From NCBI RefSeq assembly GCF_024703995.1, contig NZ_JAMXQV010000004.1, positions 310,001 to 374,000 on the forward strand: a DNA stretch of 64,000 nt, written 5' to 3'. The notes under the pieces are model-generated. The model worked only from the letters and a program-made list of their open reading frames with translations, searched no databases and had not been told where the DNA came from. The stretch's first letter is position 1; each line of letters begins with the position of its first letter. A program made the position numbers and the translations under genes. Of the stretch, positions 9,398 to 16,768 are shown piece after piece. The stretch comes from Amycolatopsis iheyensis. GTDB lineage: Bacteria > Actinomycetota > Actinomycetes > Mycobacteriales > Pseudonocardiaceae.

Positions 9398-10458
9398 GAG
9401 GTGGCCTCCGGCCATTCGTGCAGCCGATCGTCGGACAAGGTCCAGTCGGGCGTCAGACCTTGGCCTTGCACGACCCGTACCCGACTGATGATGCTGAACG
9501 ACGTCGTCAAGCCGAAGCGGCCCTCGACGTACTCCTGATTGCGATTTCGGAAGCGTTTGTCCGTCAAGGCCCGGACAGCGCCGAGGGTTCCACGACCGTA
9601 CATACCGTTACATACGGAAACCGTGCGCTCTTGGTTGAACGGGCTCACCCCACGATAGAAGTGCGCGATGTCTTCGACGAGCCGCTTGCCGTCCAAGACC
9701 GGCTCGAACGTCTCGAACTGACCATCGCGGCGTACCCGGAATCCGCCTCGCTGCCCCAGGTCATCGTCGCGCAGCACCTGCTCGACCGGGAGCTCGACCC
9801 GATCGAGCAGGTCGCGGGTGACGCTGTTCCAGTCCACACCGCCCAGGAGGACGAGGTTCGCTGTGTAGTGGTCGGGCTGCAGCTCTTCGGTCGTGTGGAA
9901 GTTGACCTGGTTCTCCGGGTTGACCGCCCGGACATGGCCGAACAATTCGATCAAGGCATCAGGGTCGGCGTAGTTGTACAGAGCCATGAAGTCGGGACTC
10001 TCCGGATCCGCATACCCCGGGTTCGCGCGGAGCTCCCGCGGCAGCTCCGCGCAGACGATCGTGATGTCCTGCCCGACCGGAAAGCGCCAAAGGTCACCCA
10101 ACGAGCCGGCTGCCACTCCGGTGTCGCCGTCACGCAGCCAGAGCAGCTCAGCGAGCAAGCTGGCCCGGTGCGCCTGCTCGGCCTCGGACAGCTCGTGGAC
10201 CTCGACCAGCCGGATCCGCTCACCGTCGACCGATTTGCGGGTCGCGAAGAAGGTGGCGTAGTCCTCCAGCCGATTGACCGGCGGCGCGACCGGGCGATCC
10301 ACGTTCTCCCACGACGAGATGAGCGAGACACTGAGTGCCTTGCTCCCACCCAAGGCACGTGCGAGTGCACCCTGGGTGATCTGCGCATCGGACCACTGAC
10401 GCGTCCGCAGTGTCTTGAGCCGCCGTGCTAGTGCAGGCCGCGACTCGGTTGAAGACAC
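9394..10458 (-). CDS. XRE-type regulator with unrecognised Rossmann-like C-terminal domain
   Basis: A 354-residue protein. Residues 8-70 are a helix-turn-helix of XRE type (QGALARALGGSKALSVSLIS, then WENVDRP). Residues about 131-335 form a separate alpha/beta domain with alternating strands (DITIVCAEL, NLVLLGGVDW) and two motifs: NSVT at 211-214 and GMYGRGT at 285-291. The same order of motifs recurs in the membrane protein at 16769-17548, so this is a mobile, uncharacterised domain, perhaps binding a nucleotide (inference). A GTG at 10458 with AAAGGCGG upstream is preferred; an ATG at 10506 would add 16 residues but would cover a candidate operator. It is coupled to the GT-A-like gene and divergent from the cyclase-like gene. 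Confidence 0.75.
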   Translation of the reverse strand: MSSTESRPALARRLKTLRTRQWSDAQITQGALARALGGSKALSVSLISSWENVDRPVAPPVNRLEDYATFFATRKSVDGERIRLVEVHELSEAEQAHRASLLAELLWLRDGDTGVAAGSLGDLWRFPVGQDITIVCAELPRELRANPGYADPESPDFMALYNYADPDALIELFGHVRAVNPENQVNFHTTEELQPDHYTANLVLLGGVDWNSVTRDLLDRVELPVEQVLRDDDLGQRGGFRVRRDGQFETFEPVLDGKRLVEDIAHFYRGVSPFNQERTVSVCNGMYGRGTLGAVRALTDKRFRNRNQEYVEGRFGLTTSFSIISRVRVVQGQGLTPDWTLSDDRLHEWPEATS

Positions 10459-10700
10459 GATTCGCCGCCTTTCAGTGAACTTCAGTCCCGAAGGTGAAGA
10501 TGCCATTGTACCCACGAATGGCCTAGTCGTGACGCCACCCCCTCTCTATCCACGAACGAAGAGTGCCTACACCCCTGCCAGAGAGGCGTCTCCGCAATAG
10601 TGGCTGATGACGGGCTTGTACAGCTCAACGACACACCTTACAGTAGATACCAGCGAAGTTCAGCTGAATTTCAGTTGGTACCTGAAGTCGGGAGCCGGCC
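10459..10700. promoter_or_regulatory. Divergent promoter region with shared TTCA/CTGAA repeats
   Basis: The spacer between the XRE and cyclase-like genes is visibly richer in A/T than its surroundings. It holds related sequences on both sides: GAAGTTCAGCTGAATTTCAG at 10655-10674, close to the cyclase start, and ACTGAAGTTCACTGAAAG read on the minus strand at 10469-10486, just before the XRE start. Both contain GAAGTTCA next to CTGAA. They could be operators for the XRE protein; this is inference. Confidence 0.4.
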
Positions 10701-11321
10701 ATGAGCACTTCAGCACACGGAACGCCGCGACACCGCACCATCCTCGCTGTGGACGTCGAAGGCTCGACCGACCGGAACAACACCGGCCGCGCAGAACTGC
10801 GGGACGTGTTGTACGACGTGGTGGACCGGGCGTGCCTGGCCGGAGGCATTAGGCAGGCCTACCGCGACAAGTTCGTCGACCGAGGAGACGGGCTGCTCTG
10901 CCTGGTCCGTCCGCTGGACCAGGTTCCGAAACCGGTCCTGCTCGCGACGGTGGTGCCGGCATTGAGCCGGTTGGTCGCCGACCACAACGCCCGGAAGCCG
11001 GAGTCCGCCTTCCGGCTCCGGGTCGCAGTGCATGCCGGAGAAGTCCACAGCGACCCGCGAGGCCTGTACGGCGAGGACGTCGACATCGCCTGCCGGCTCG
11101 TCGACGCTCCCGAGCTGAAGCGTTTCCTCCGTGAGTCCAGCGGACCGGTCGTCCTCGTGGTGTCCCAGGAGATCCACCGCTCGGTGGTGCGCCACGGCTA
11201 CCCCGGGATCGATCAACGCGCGTTCACCCAGGCCGTGCACGCCAAGCTCGGCGCCGAACGCCTCCGCGGCTGGCTCCACCACCCGGCCGCGGCACAGCCC
11301 GGCGAAGAACTCACCGCATAG
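10701..11321 (+). CDS. Class III nucleotide cyclase-like protein
   Basis: A 206-residue stand-alone cyclase homology domain. It has the metal-binding Asp in AVDVEGST (D18), the second metal Asp in RGDGLL (D63), HAGEV near 111-115, and YGEDVDIACRL with D128 and R132 where canonical enzymes have Asn and Arg. The Lys that normally selects ATP three residues before GD is replaced (VDRGD). The fold and metal residues therefore look intact, while the base-specificity positions are not those of adenylyl cyclases. It could make an unusual cyclic nucleotide or be a degenerate sensor. GGGAG precedes the ATG. A Crp/Fnr gene follows after 25 bases, suggesting a cyclase-receptor cassette. Confidence 0.72.
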   Translation: MSTSAHGTPRHRTILAVDVEGSTDRNNTGRAELRDVLYDVVDRACLAGGIRQAYRDKFVDRGDGLLCLVRPLDQVPKPVLLATVVPALSRLVADHNARKPESAFRLRVAVHAGEVHSDPRGLYGEDVDIACRLVDAPELKRFLRESSGPVVLVVSQEIHRSVVRHGYPGIDQRAFTQAVHAKLGAERLRGWLHHPAAAQPGEELTA

Positions 11322-11346
11322 CCCGGCCGCCCGAGGGAAGGCAGCC

Positions 11347-12015
11347 ATGACAGCGGAAAACCGCAGATTCTGGGAACTGCTTGGCGACACGGGCCGCGAG
11401 ACGTTGACTGCACTGGCCGAGCGGCGAGTGGTCAAGCAAGCCCAGCGGTTGTGTGCCGAGGGCACTCGCTCCAGCACCGTGCTCGTGGTGCTGTCCGGCG
11501 ACGTCCGGATCACCAGCGTGACCCCGGACGGGCGTGAGGTCCTGCTGGCGGTTCGCGGCGCGGGTGACCTCGTCGGCGAGCTCGCGGCGATCAACAGCCG
11601 GCCGCGTTCGGCATCCGTCGAGGCACTAGGGATGCTCGAAGTTCTCGAGGTCCCGGGCCATCGCTTCACCGCGTTGTGCCACCGGGACCCGGTGGTTTGC
11701 TGGGCGGTGCTGCGGGTCACGGCGGACCGGCTGATGCACGCGGACAAACACTGGCAGGACGTGAGCGGCGGATCCGGCCTGCGACGGGTCGCGGCCCAGC
11801 TCGTGCAGCTGGCCCTTGAACGCGGGGTCCGACGAGGCGACGACGTGGACATCGCGGTTCCCGCGACACAAGACGAGCTCGCGATGACCGTGGCCATGTC
11901 CCGCACATCTTGGGCCCGCGCGACTCGGGATCTGCGGCGGCAAGGCGTGATCAGCACAGGCCGACGGCAGGTGACCATCCACCGCATGGCCGAACTTCGA
12001 CGACTGGCGAGCTGA
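11347..12015 (+). CDS. Crp/Fnr-family transcription regulator
   Basis: A 222-residue Crp/Fnr protein. The N-terminal cyclic-nucleotide-binding domain contains the phosphate-binding cassette GELAAINSRPRSAS, with E78 and R87 in the positions that contact the cyclic phosphate and ribose in Crp (family knowledge). The C-terminal winged helix is at about 172-212 (TQDELAMTVAMSRTSWAR). There is no Fnr-type cysteine cluster. The ribosome-binding site is GAGGGAAGG. It lies 25 bases after the cyclase-like gene. With the binding residues kept, the natural reading is that it senses the product of that enzyme. A perfect palindrome with Crp-like spacing begins two bases after its stop. Confidence 0.85.
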   Translation: MTAENRRFWELLGDTGRETLTALAERRVVKQAQRLCAEGTRSSTVLVVLSGDVRITSVTPDGREVLLAVRGAGDLVGELAAINSRPRSASVEALGMLEVLEVPGHRFTALCHRDPVVCWAVLRVTADRLMHADKHWQDVSGGSGLRRVAAQLVQLALERGVRRGDDVDIAVPATQDELAMTVAMSRTSWARATRDLRRQGVISTGRRQVTIHRMAELRRLAS

Positions 12016-12017
12016 AT

Positions 12018-12053
12018 CCCCGGTCTCTGTGTCAGCTGACACAGAGACCGGGG
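12018..12053. promoter_or_regulatory. 36-bp perfect palindrome with Crp-like core
   Basis: The sequence is perfectly self-complementary over 36 bases with no loop. Its centre TGTGTCAGCTGACACA (12028-12043) keeps the TGTG-N8-CACA spacing of Crp sites. It lies between the Crp/Fnr gene and the small membrane gene at 12096, so it may be an operator for the latter; a terminator function is the alternative. Confidence 0.6.
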
Positions 12054-12095
12054 CCGGCCGGAGGTTTGCTGGATCCACCGAGGAGGAGGGCACTC

Positions 12096-12368
12096 ATGGA
12101 CCCCTACACCACCCCACCGCGCCCCAGCCGCTGGCGCCGTGGCGTCTACGCGGCCGGACTGGTCATCCCGTTCACCGCTTCCCAGCTGTGGGCATTGCTG
12201 GTGCTGCTGCGGCTCGCCCCGCTGGACGGGCTGGTGGGGCAGGCCTTCGCGCTGATCCTGGCCGGGTCCGCCATCGCGATCTGGGCGGGTTGGCGCTGGA
12301 CCTGGCAGCTGGGCCGCGACCGCGACCGCCGTCCCGAGCCGGCCCCCAAAGACCGGATCCCGACATGA
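12096..12368 (+). CDS. Small membrane protein, possibly of a conjugative element
   Basis: A 90-residue protein with two transmembrane helices (about 17-40, YAAGLVIPFTASQLWALLVL, and 48-70) and an Arg-rich, Pro-containing C-terminus. The strong AGGAGGAGGG site fixes the start. Its stop overlaps the next start (ATGA), so it is coupled to the gene at 12365. Small two-helix proteins of this kind often precede the FtsK-like translocase in actinomycete integrative elements (family knowledge), but sequence alone does not prove that role. The upstream palindrome may control it. Confidence 0.65.
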   Translation: MDPYTTPPRPSRWRRGVYAAGLVIPFTASQLWALLVLLRLAPLDGLVGQAFALILAGSAIAIWAGWRWTWQLGRDRDRRPEPAPKDRIPT

Positions 12369-12994
12369 CGCCCGGGCTGGCGATCGTCGCGGCCCTCGTG
12401 CTCGGCATCGCCGCCGGACGCCTTTCCCTTCACCTCGGCGGATTCCTCCGCCGCCGCCTCACCGGAAGGAACACACCAATGCGCACCACCACCCCACGGC
12501 CGTCGTTCGCCGCGCGGCTCTACCACTGGCGCTGGGAGATCCTGGCGGTGACGCTGCTCCCCTATGCCGTGGTGACTTTCGCGCTGTGGGCCGGCGCGCT
12601 GTGGGCGCCGGTGCTCTTCGCCGCCGCGCTCGGCGTCGGCGTGCTCCGGCGCCGCCAGGTCGTCACGCGACTCCAGGCGATCCGACTTCAGCACCGGCTG
12701 CGCGCGGCGTTCCCGCTGCTGCGTTTGCCGGGTGGGCGGCTGCCGGTGATCCTGTGGTCGCGTCCGCGCGGCGGTGACGTCGTGGTGTCGCTGTACGGCC
12801 GCGAGGCGTTCGAAGACCTGCACCGCCATCGCACCGTGCTCGCCGCGGCATGCGGGACGCCAGAGGTGTACGTCGACCGCCACCCGAAGTACGCGAGCCT
12901 CGTGACTCTGACGATCAGCCCGACCGAGGTCCTGCGCGAGCCAAGCCGGTCCGTGCTGCCGAGCAACGTGGTCCCGCTCCGCGTGCACAGCTGA
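12365..12994 (+). CDS. Pre-motor part of a TraB/FtsK-like transfer protein, motor missing
   Basis: A 209-residue protein with hydrophobic segments at about residues 3-20 and 60-95, followed by a soluble domain resembling the region ahead of the ATPase in FtsK/TraB translocases of actinomycete integrative elements: RLPVILWSRPRGGDVVVSLY, an Ala-rich helix, then EVYVDRHPKYASLVTLTIS. No Walker A motif or ATPase domain follows; the frame stops at 12994. It is either a stand-alone accessory protein or a truncated translocase. The start at 12365 overlaps the previous stop. A second in-frame ATG at 12479 with GGAAGGA could instead give 171 residues. The link to transfer genes is a moderate-confidence inference. 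Confidence 0.55.
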   Translation: MTPGLAIVAALVLGIAAGRLSLHLGGFLRRRLTGRNTPMRTTTPRPSFAARLYHWRWEILAVTLLPYAVVTFALWAGALWAPVLFAAALGVGVLRRRQVVTRLQAIRLQHRLRAAFPLLRLPGGRLPVILWSRPRGGDVVVSLYGREAFEDLHRHRTVLAAACGTPEVYVDRHPKYASLVTLTISPTEVLREPSRSVLPSNVVPLRVHS

Positions 12995-13270
12995 GCCGAG
13001 CCGGTTCCGGGGACGGGGTGGCGACCACATCGACCAAGTCGCCACCGCGCCGGAAACCACGCCTTCTTCGGCCGGGATTTTCCAGGCTGTCCGTTCCCCC
13101 GGGCGCGATCGCCAATAGGACCTCGGCCCACAATGCCCCGGGCGAACCGGCCGGCAGCAATCGGTCGGTGGCCCGGGCACCCGGTTCGCCGCGTACCCGG
13201 ACCACACCGTCCGATCGCCGTTGCCGGCTTCGCCCTCACCCTTCGCAACCGCCTCCGCGCCCTCACCCGC

Positions 13271-13545
13271 CGCCGAAACCCTCTTCACCGAACACGGCGT
13301 CGACACCGTCACCATGGACGACATCCCCGGCCACCGCCGGCGGCGGCAAAGGCACACCTCTGCCGCCGCTTCGGCGGCAAAAGTGGCCTCGTCGTGGCCC
13401 TGCTCGACGAGCGCGATCTCCAGGACCGCCTCCTTCACCGAGGCCTACATCGGCTTCCTCACCCCGCGGCTCGACCTCGTGCTGCTATCGGAAACCGCTG
13501 GTACCGGCGCCCACGCCCACTGGCACCCCACCTCGCTCAAGCTCG
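13271..13545 (+). pseudogene. Frameshifted TetR-family remnant
   Basis: Pieces of a TetR regulator can be read in different frames: ETLFTEHGVDTVTMDDI in one frame, then RRFGGKSGLVVALLDERDL in another, then FTEAYIGFLTPRLDLVLLSE back in the first. These are the first helices, the recognition-helix end and the start of the effector domain in the right order, with small deletions and at least two frameshifts. No intact frame remains. Apart from this remnant and the repeat at 13555, nothing else is apparent in 12995-13615. Confidence 0.7.
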
Positions 13546-13554
13546 CGACCGGCG

Positions 13555-13582
13555 CACAGGAAGCGCACAGGGCGATCACACG
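13555..13582 (+). promoter_or_regulatory. Triple 11-bp direct repeat upstream of the GT2 gene
   Basis: CACAGG (13555), CACAGG (13566) and CACACG (13577) recur at 11-bp intervals and end about 34 bases before the GT2 start. Spacing, sequence and distance to the start match the repeat at 4088-4115, implying one response regulator for both operons. Confidence 0.55.
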
Positions 13583-13615
13583 ATCACCAAAGCGGGACCC
13601 GCGACCGTAAGACGC

Positions 13616-14872
13616 ATGACAGCCACCGCCCCCGCATCGCGGCCCGGGACCGTCCCGGTCGATCTCGCCGGGCCGCAGCCCGTTCTCGACGTCGTCATTC
13701 CGGTCTACAACGAAGAGGCCGACCTCGAACCGTGCATCCGACGGCTGCACGCGCACCTGGCCGAACACGTCTCGTACCCGTACCGGATCACCATCGCCGA
13801 CAACGCGAGCACCGACGCCACGCTGCCGGTGGCCGAGAGACTTTCCCGCGAGTTCCCCGAAGTCGCGGTCCACCACCTCGACGAGAAGGGCCGCGGCCGC
13901 GCGCTCAACGCCGTCTGGCAGGCCTCCGACGCCGCCGTCCTCGCCTACATGGACGTCGATCTCTCCACCGATCTCGCCGCGCTCGGGCCGCTCGTCGCTC
14001 CTCTCCTGTCCGGGCACTCCGATCTCGCCATCGGCAGCAGGCTCGCCCGGGGGGCGCGAGTCGTGCGGGGGCCGAAGCGCGAGTTCATCTCCCGGTGCTA
14101 CAACCTGATCCTGCGCTCCACGCTCGCCGCTAAGTTCAGCGACGCGCAGTGCGGCTTCAAGGCCATCCGCGCCGACGTCGCCCGCGAGCTGCTGCCGCAC
14201 GTCGAGGACACCGGCTGGTTCTTCGACACCGAGCTGCTCGTGCTGGCCCAGCGCGCCGGGCTGCGGATCCACGAGGTGCCCGTCGACTGGGTCGACGACC
14301 CGAACTCTTCGGTCAACATCATCAAGACCGCCACCGCCGACCTCAAGGGCATCGCGCGCGTCACGCGGGCGACGTTCACCGGCGAGATCCCCATCAGCCG
14401 GCTGCGGGAACAGCTCGGCAGGCAGCCGATCGGCGTCGAAGCCCCCGGGGTGCCGCCGCGGCTGGTGACGCAGCTGGTGCGGTTCGCCGCGATCGGTGTC
14501 AGCAGCACGCTGGCCTACCTCGTGCTGTTCCTGCTGCTGCGGACGGTCGTCGGCGCGCAGCCGGCGAACTTCGCCGCCTTGCTGGTCACCGCGATCGGGA
14601 ACACCGCGCTCAACCGCCGGCTCACCTTCGGCATCCGCGGGCGCGCCGGCGCCGGGCGCCACCAGTTCGAAGGGCTGCTCGTGTTCGGCCTCGGGCTCGC
14701 CCTGACCAGCGGCTCGCTCGCCCTGCTCCACGGATCCACCACCCCTGGCCTGGTCCTGGAGATCACCGTGCTCGTGCTGGCGAACCTCGCCGCCACAGTG
14801 CTCCGGTTCCTGCTCCTGCGCGGCTGGGTGTTCAACCCGCGCCGCCAGGCCGCCACCCAGAAGGAGTTCTGA
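13616..14872 (+). CDS. Bifunctional GT2 glycosyltransferase / GtrA-like membrane protein
   Basis: A 418-residue fusion. Residues 20-260 are a GT2 dolichol-phosphate-mannose-synthase-like enzyme that loads a sugar onto polyprenyl phosphate: VLDVVIPVYNEE, the DNAST segment, YMDVDLSTDL with the metal-binding DVD, and QCGFKAIRAD, a GT2 hallmark. Residues about 285-405 are a four-helix GtrA domain (VRFAAIGVSSTLAYLVLF, NFAALLVTAIGNTALNRRLT), which in related systems helps move the lipid-linked sugar across the membrane. Its stop overlaps the next start by one base (TGATG). Together the two genes would make and use a polyprenyl-linked sugar. Confidence 0.88.
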   Translation: MTATAPASRPGTVPVDLAGPQPVLDVVIPVYNEEADLEPCIRRLHAHLAEHVSYPYRITIADNASTDATLPVAERLSREFPEVAVHHLDEKGRGRALNAVWQASDAAVLAYMDVDLSTDLAALGPLVAPLLSGHSDLAIGSRLARGARVVRGPKREFISRCYNLILRSTLAAKFSDAQCGFKAIRADVARELLPHVEDTGWFFDTELLVLAQRAGLRIHEVPVDWVDDPNSSVNIIKTATADLKGIARVTRATFTGEIPISRLREQLGRQPIGVEAPGVPPRLVTQLVRFAAIGVSSTLAYLVLFLLLRTVVGAQPANFAALLVTAIGNTALNRRLTFGIRGRAGAGRHQFEGLLVFGLGLALTSGSLALLHGSTTPGLVLEITVLVLANLAATVLRFLLLRGWVFNPRRQAATQKEF

Positions 14873-16722
14873 TGACCGCCGTCCTGCCCGCCCCGGTGTC
14901 CGAACCCCGGCACCGCAAGGAATCCACCGCGCACGCGCCGCCGCGCTGGGTGCGTCCGGCCGTGTTCGGGCTGCTGGCCGCGACCGCCGTGCTGTACTTC
15001 TGGAACCTCACCGCGTCCGGCTACGGCAACAGCTTCTACGCCGCCGCCGTGCAGTCCGGCACGCAGGACTGGAAGGCCTGGCTGTTCGGCTCGCTCGACT
15101 CGGGCAACGTGCTCACCGTCGACAAGCCGCCCGCCGCGCTCTGGGTCGGCACGCTCTTCGCGCGCATCTTCGGGTTCTCGAGCTTCACCGTGCTGGCCCC
15201 GCAGGCGCTGATGGGCGTCGCGTCGGTCGGCATCCTTTACCTGGCGGTGAAACGCACCGCGGGTCCGGTAGCCGGGCTGATGGCGGGCGCGCTGCTGGCC
15301 GTGACGCCGGTGGCCGCGCTGATGTTCCGCTTCAACAACCCGGACGCGCTGCTCGTGCTGCTCATGGTCGCGGGCGCCTACTTCGTCGTGCGGGCCACGG
15401 AAAAGGCGAGCCCGGGCTGGCTCGCGCTGGCCGGCGTCGCGATCGGCTTCGGCTTCCTGACGAAGATGATGCAGGCGTTCCTGGTGCTGCCCGCGTTCGG
15501 TTTGGCGTACCTGATCGCGGCGCCGACGTCGCTGGGCAAGCGATTGCTGCACCTCGCCGGCGCCGTGGCGGCGCTGGTCGTTTCGGCCGGCTGGTACATC
15601 GCGCTGGTCGACCTGTGGCCGACGGCGTCGCGGCCCTACATCGGCGGGTCCGAAGGGGACAGTCTGCTCGAACTCGCGTTGGGCTACAACGGGTTGTCGC
15701 GCATCTTCGGCGGCGGTGAAGGCGGTGGGCCCGGCGGTGGCGGCGGCATGGGCGGCGGGAACACCGGGTTCGGTGGCGCGTCCGGCCTGTTCCGGATGTT
15801 CGGCTCGAGCTTCGGCACGGAGATCTCGTGGCTGCTGCCCGCCGCGCTGATCGGGCTGGTGGCCGGGCTCTGGTTCACCCGGCGCGCGCCACGCACCGAC
15901 CGGACGCGCCTGGGACTGGTGCTGTGGGGCGGCTGGCTGGTCGTCACGGCGGTGGTGTTCAGCTACATGAGCGGCATCGTCCACCCGTACTACTCGGTCG
16001 CGCTCGCCCCGGCGATCGCCGCGCTGGTCGCGATTTCCGGCCGCGCGCTGTGGCAGGGCCGCGACAACCTCGGCCCGCGGGCGACGCTCGCCGGCATGGT
16101 CGTGGTCACGGCCGTGTGGTCGTTCATCCTGCTCGACCGGACGCCGGACTGGTTCCCGGCGCTGCGCTGGATCGTCGCGATGCTGGGCGTGCTCGTCGGC
16201 ACGGTGCTGGTGATGGGTGTGCCGTCGGTGCGGCGCGCGGTCGCGGTCGTCGCGGCGGCGGTCGTGCTGACCGTCGGGGTGTCGTCGGCCGCGTACGGCG
16301 TCGAGACGGCGTCGGTGGCGCACAGCGGCTCGATCCCGACGTCCGGCCCGACGTCGAGCGCGATGGGCGGCGGCCCTGGCGGCTTCGGTGAGGATTCGTC
16401 CTCGAGCGCGGTCGGCGAGCTGCTGGCCAAGACGACGACGAAGTGGGCCGCGGCGACGACGGGTTCGCAGAGCGCGGCCACGCTGGAGCTGGCGAGCGGC
16501 AAGGCGGTGATCGGCATCGGCGGCTGGAGCGGCTCCGACCCGGCCCCGACGCTGGCCGAGTTCAAGGCGTACGTCGCGGCGGGCGAGATCAAGTACTACA
16601 TCGCGGGCGGCGGCATGGGCGGCGGTCCGGGCGGCGGCTCGTCGGAGATCACCGAGTGGGTGACGGCGAACTTCACCGCCACCACGGTCGACGGCCAGAC
16701 GGTCTACGACCTGCTGGGCTGA
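14872..16722 (+). CDS. ArnT/GT39-type membrane glycosyltransferase (paralogue 2)
   Basis: A 616-residue polytopic glycosyltransferase, collinear with the protein at 5691-7574. It shares VDKPPAALWVGTLFARIFG, FRFNNPDALLVLLMVAGAYF and SYMSGIVHPYYSVALAPAIA, Gly-rich loops near 280 and 490-505, and a soluble C-terminal domain ending in TVYDLLG. It is translationally coupled to the GT2/GtrA gene, so its donor is probably the polyprenyl-phosphate sugar made by that enzyme. It has about twelve hydrophobic segments. Two paralogues in one regulon suggest two acceptors or two steps on one glycan. Confidence 0.87.
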   Translation: MTAVLPAPVSEPRHRKESTAHAPPRWVRPAVFGLLAATAVLYFWNLTASGYGNSFYAAAVQSGTQDWKAWLFGSLDSGNVLTVDKPPAALWVGTLFARIFGFSSFTVLAPQALMGVASVGILYLAVKRTAGPVAGLMAGALLAVTPVAALMFRFNNPDALLVLLMVAGAYFVVRATEKASPGWLALAGVAIGFGFLTKMMQAFLVLPAFGLAYLIAAPTSLGKRLLHLAGAVAALVVSAGWYIALVDLWPTASRPYIGGSEGDSLLELALGYNGLSRIFGGGEGGGPGGGGGMGGGNTGFGGASGLFRMFGSSFGTEISWLLPAALIGLVAGLWFTRRAPRTDRTRLGLVLWGGWLVVTAVVFSYMSGIVHPYYSVALAPAIAALVAISGRALWQGRDNLGPRATLAGMVVVTAVWSFILLDRTPDWFPALRWIVAMLGVLVGTVLVMGVPSVRRAVAVVAAAVVLTVGVSSAAYGVETASVAHSGSIPTSGPTSSAMGGGPGGFGEDSSSSAVGELLAKTTTKWAAATTGSQSAATLELASGKAVIGIGGWSGSDPAPTLAEFKAYVAAGEIKYYIAGGGMGGGPGGGSSEITEWVTANFTATTVDGQTVYDLLG

Positions 16723-16768
16723 GTTCCGGGCAAAGCCTCGGGTTCGTGCAGAGCCGGGGCCGCGCCCG

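Noticed and set aside
10701..12015. Calling the cyclase and Crp genes a Pycsar anti-phage system
   Set aside because: Known Pycsar systems pair the cyclase with a toxic membrane or TIR effector. Here the partner is a transcription regulator, and the membrane protein with the unknown domain is more than 4 kb away.
12995..13270. Possible additional gene between the transfer-like gene and the TetR remnant
   Set aside because: Open frames here lack ribosome-binding sites, recognisable motifs and normal amino acid composition.
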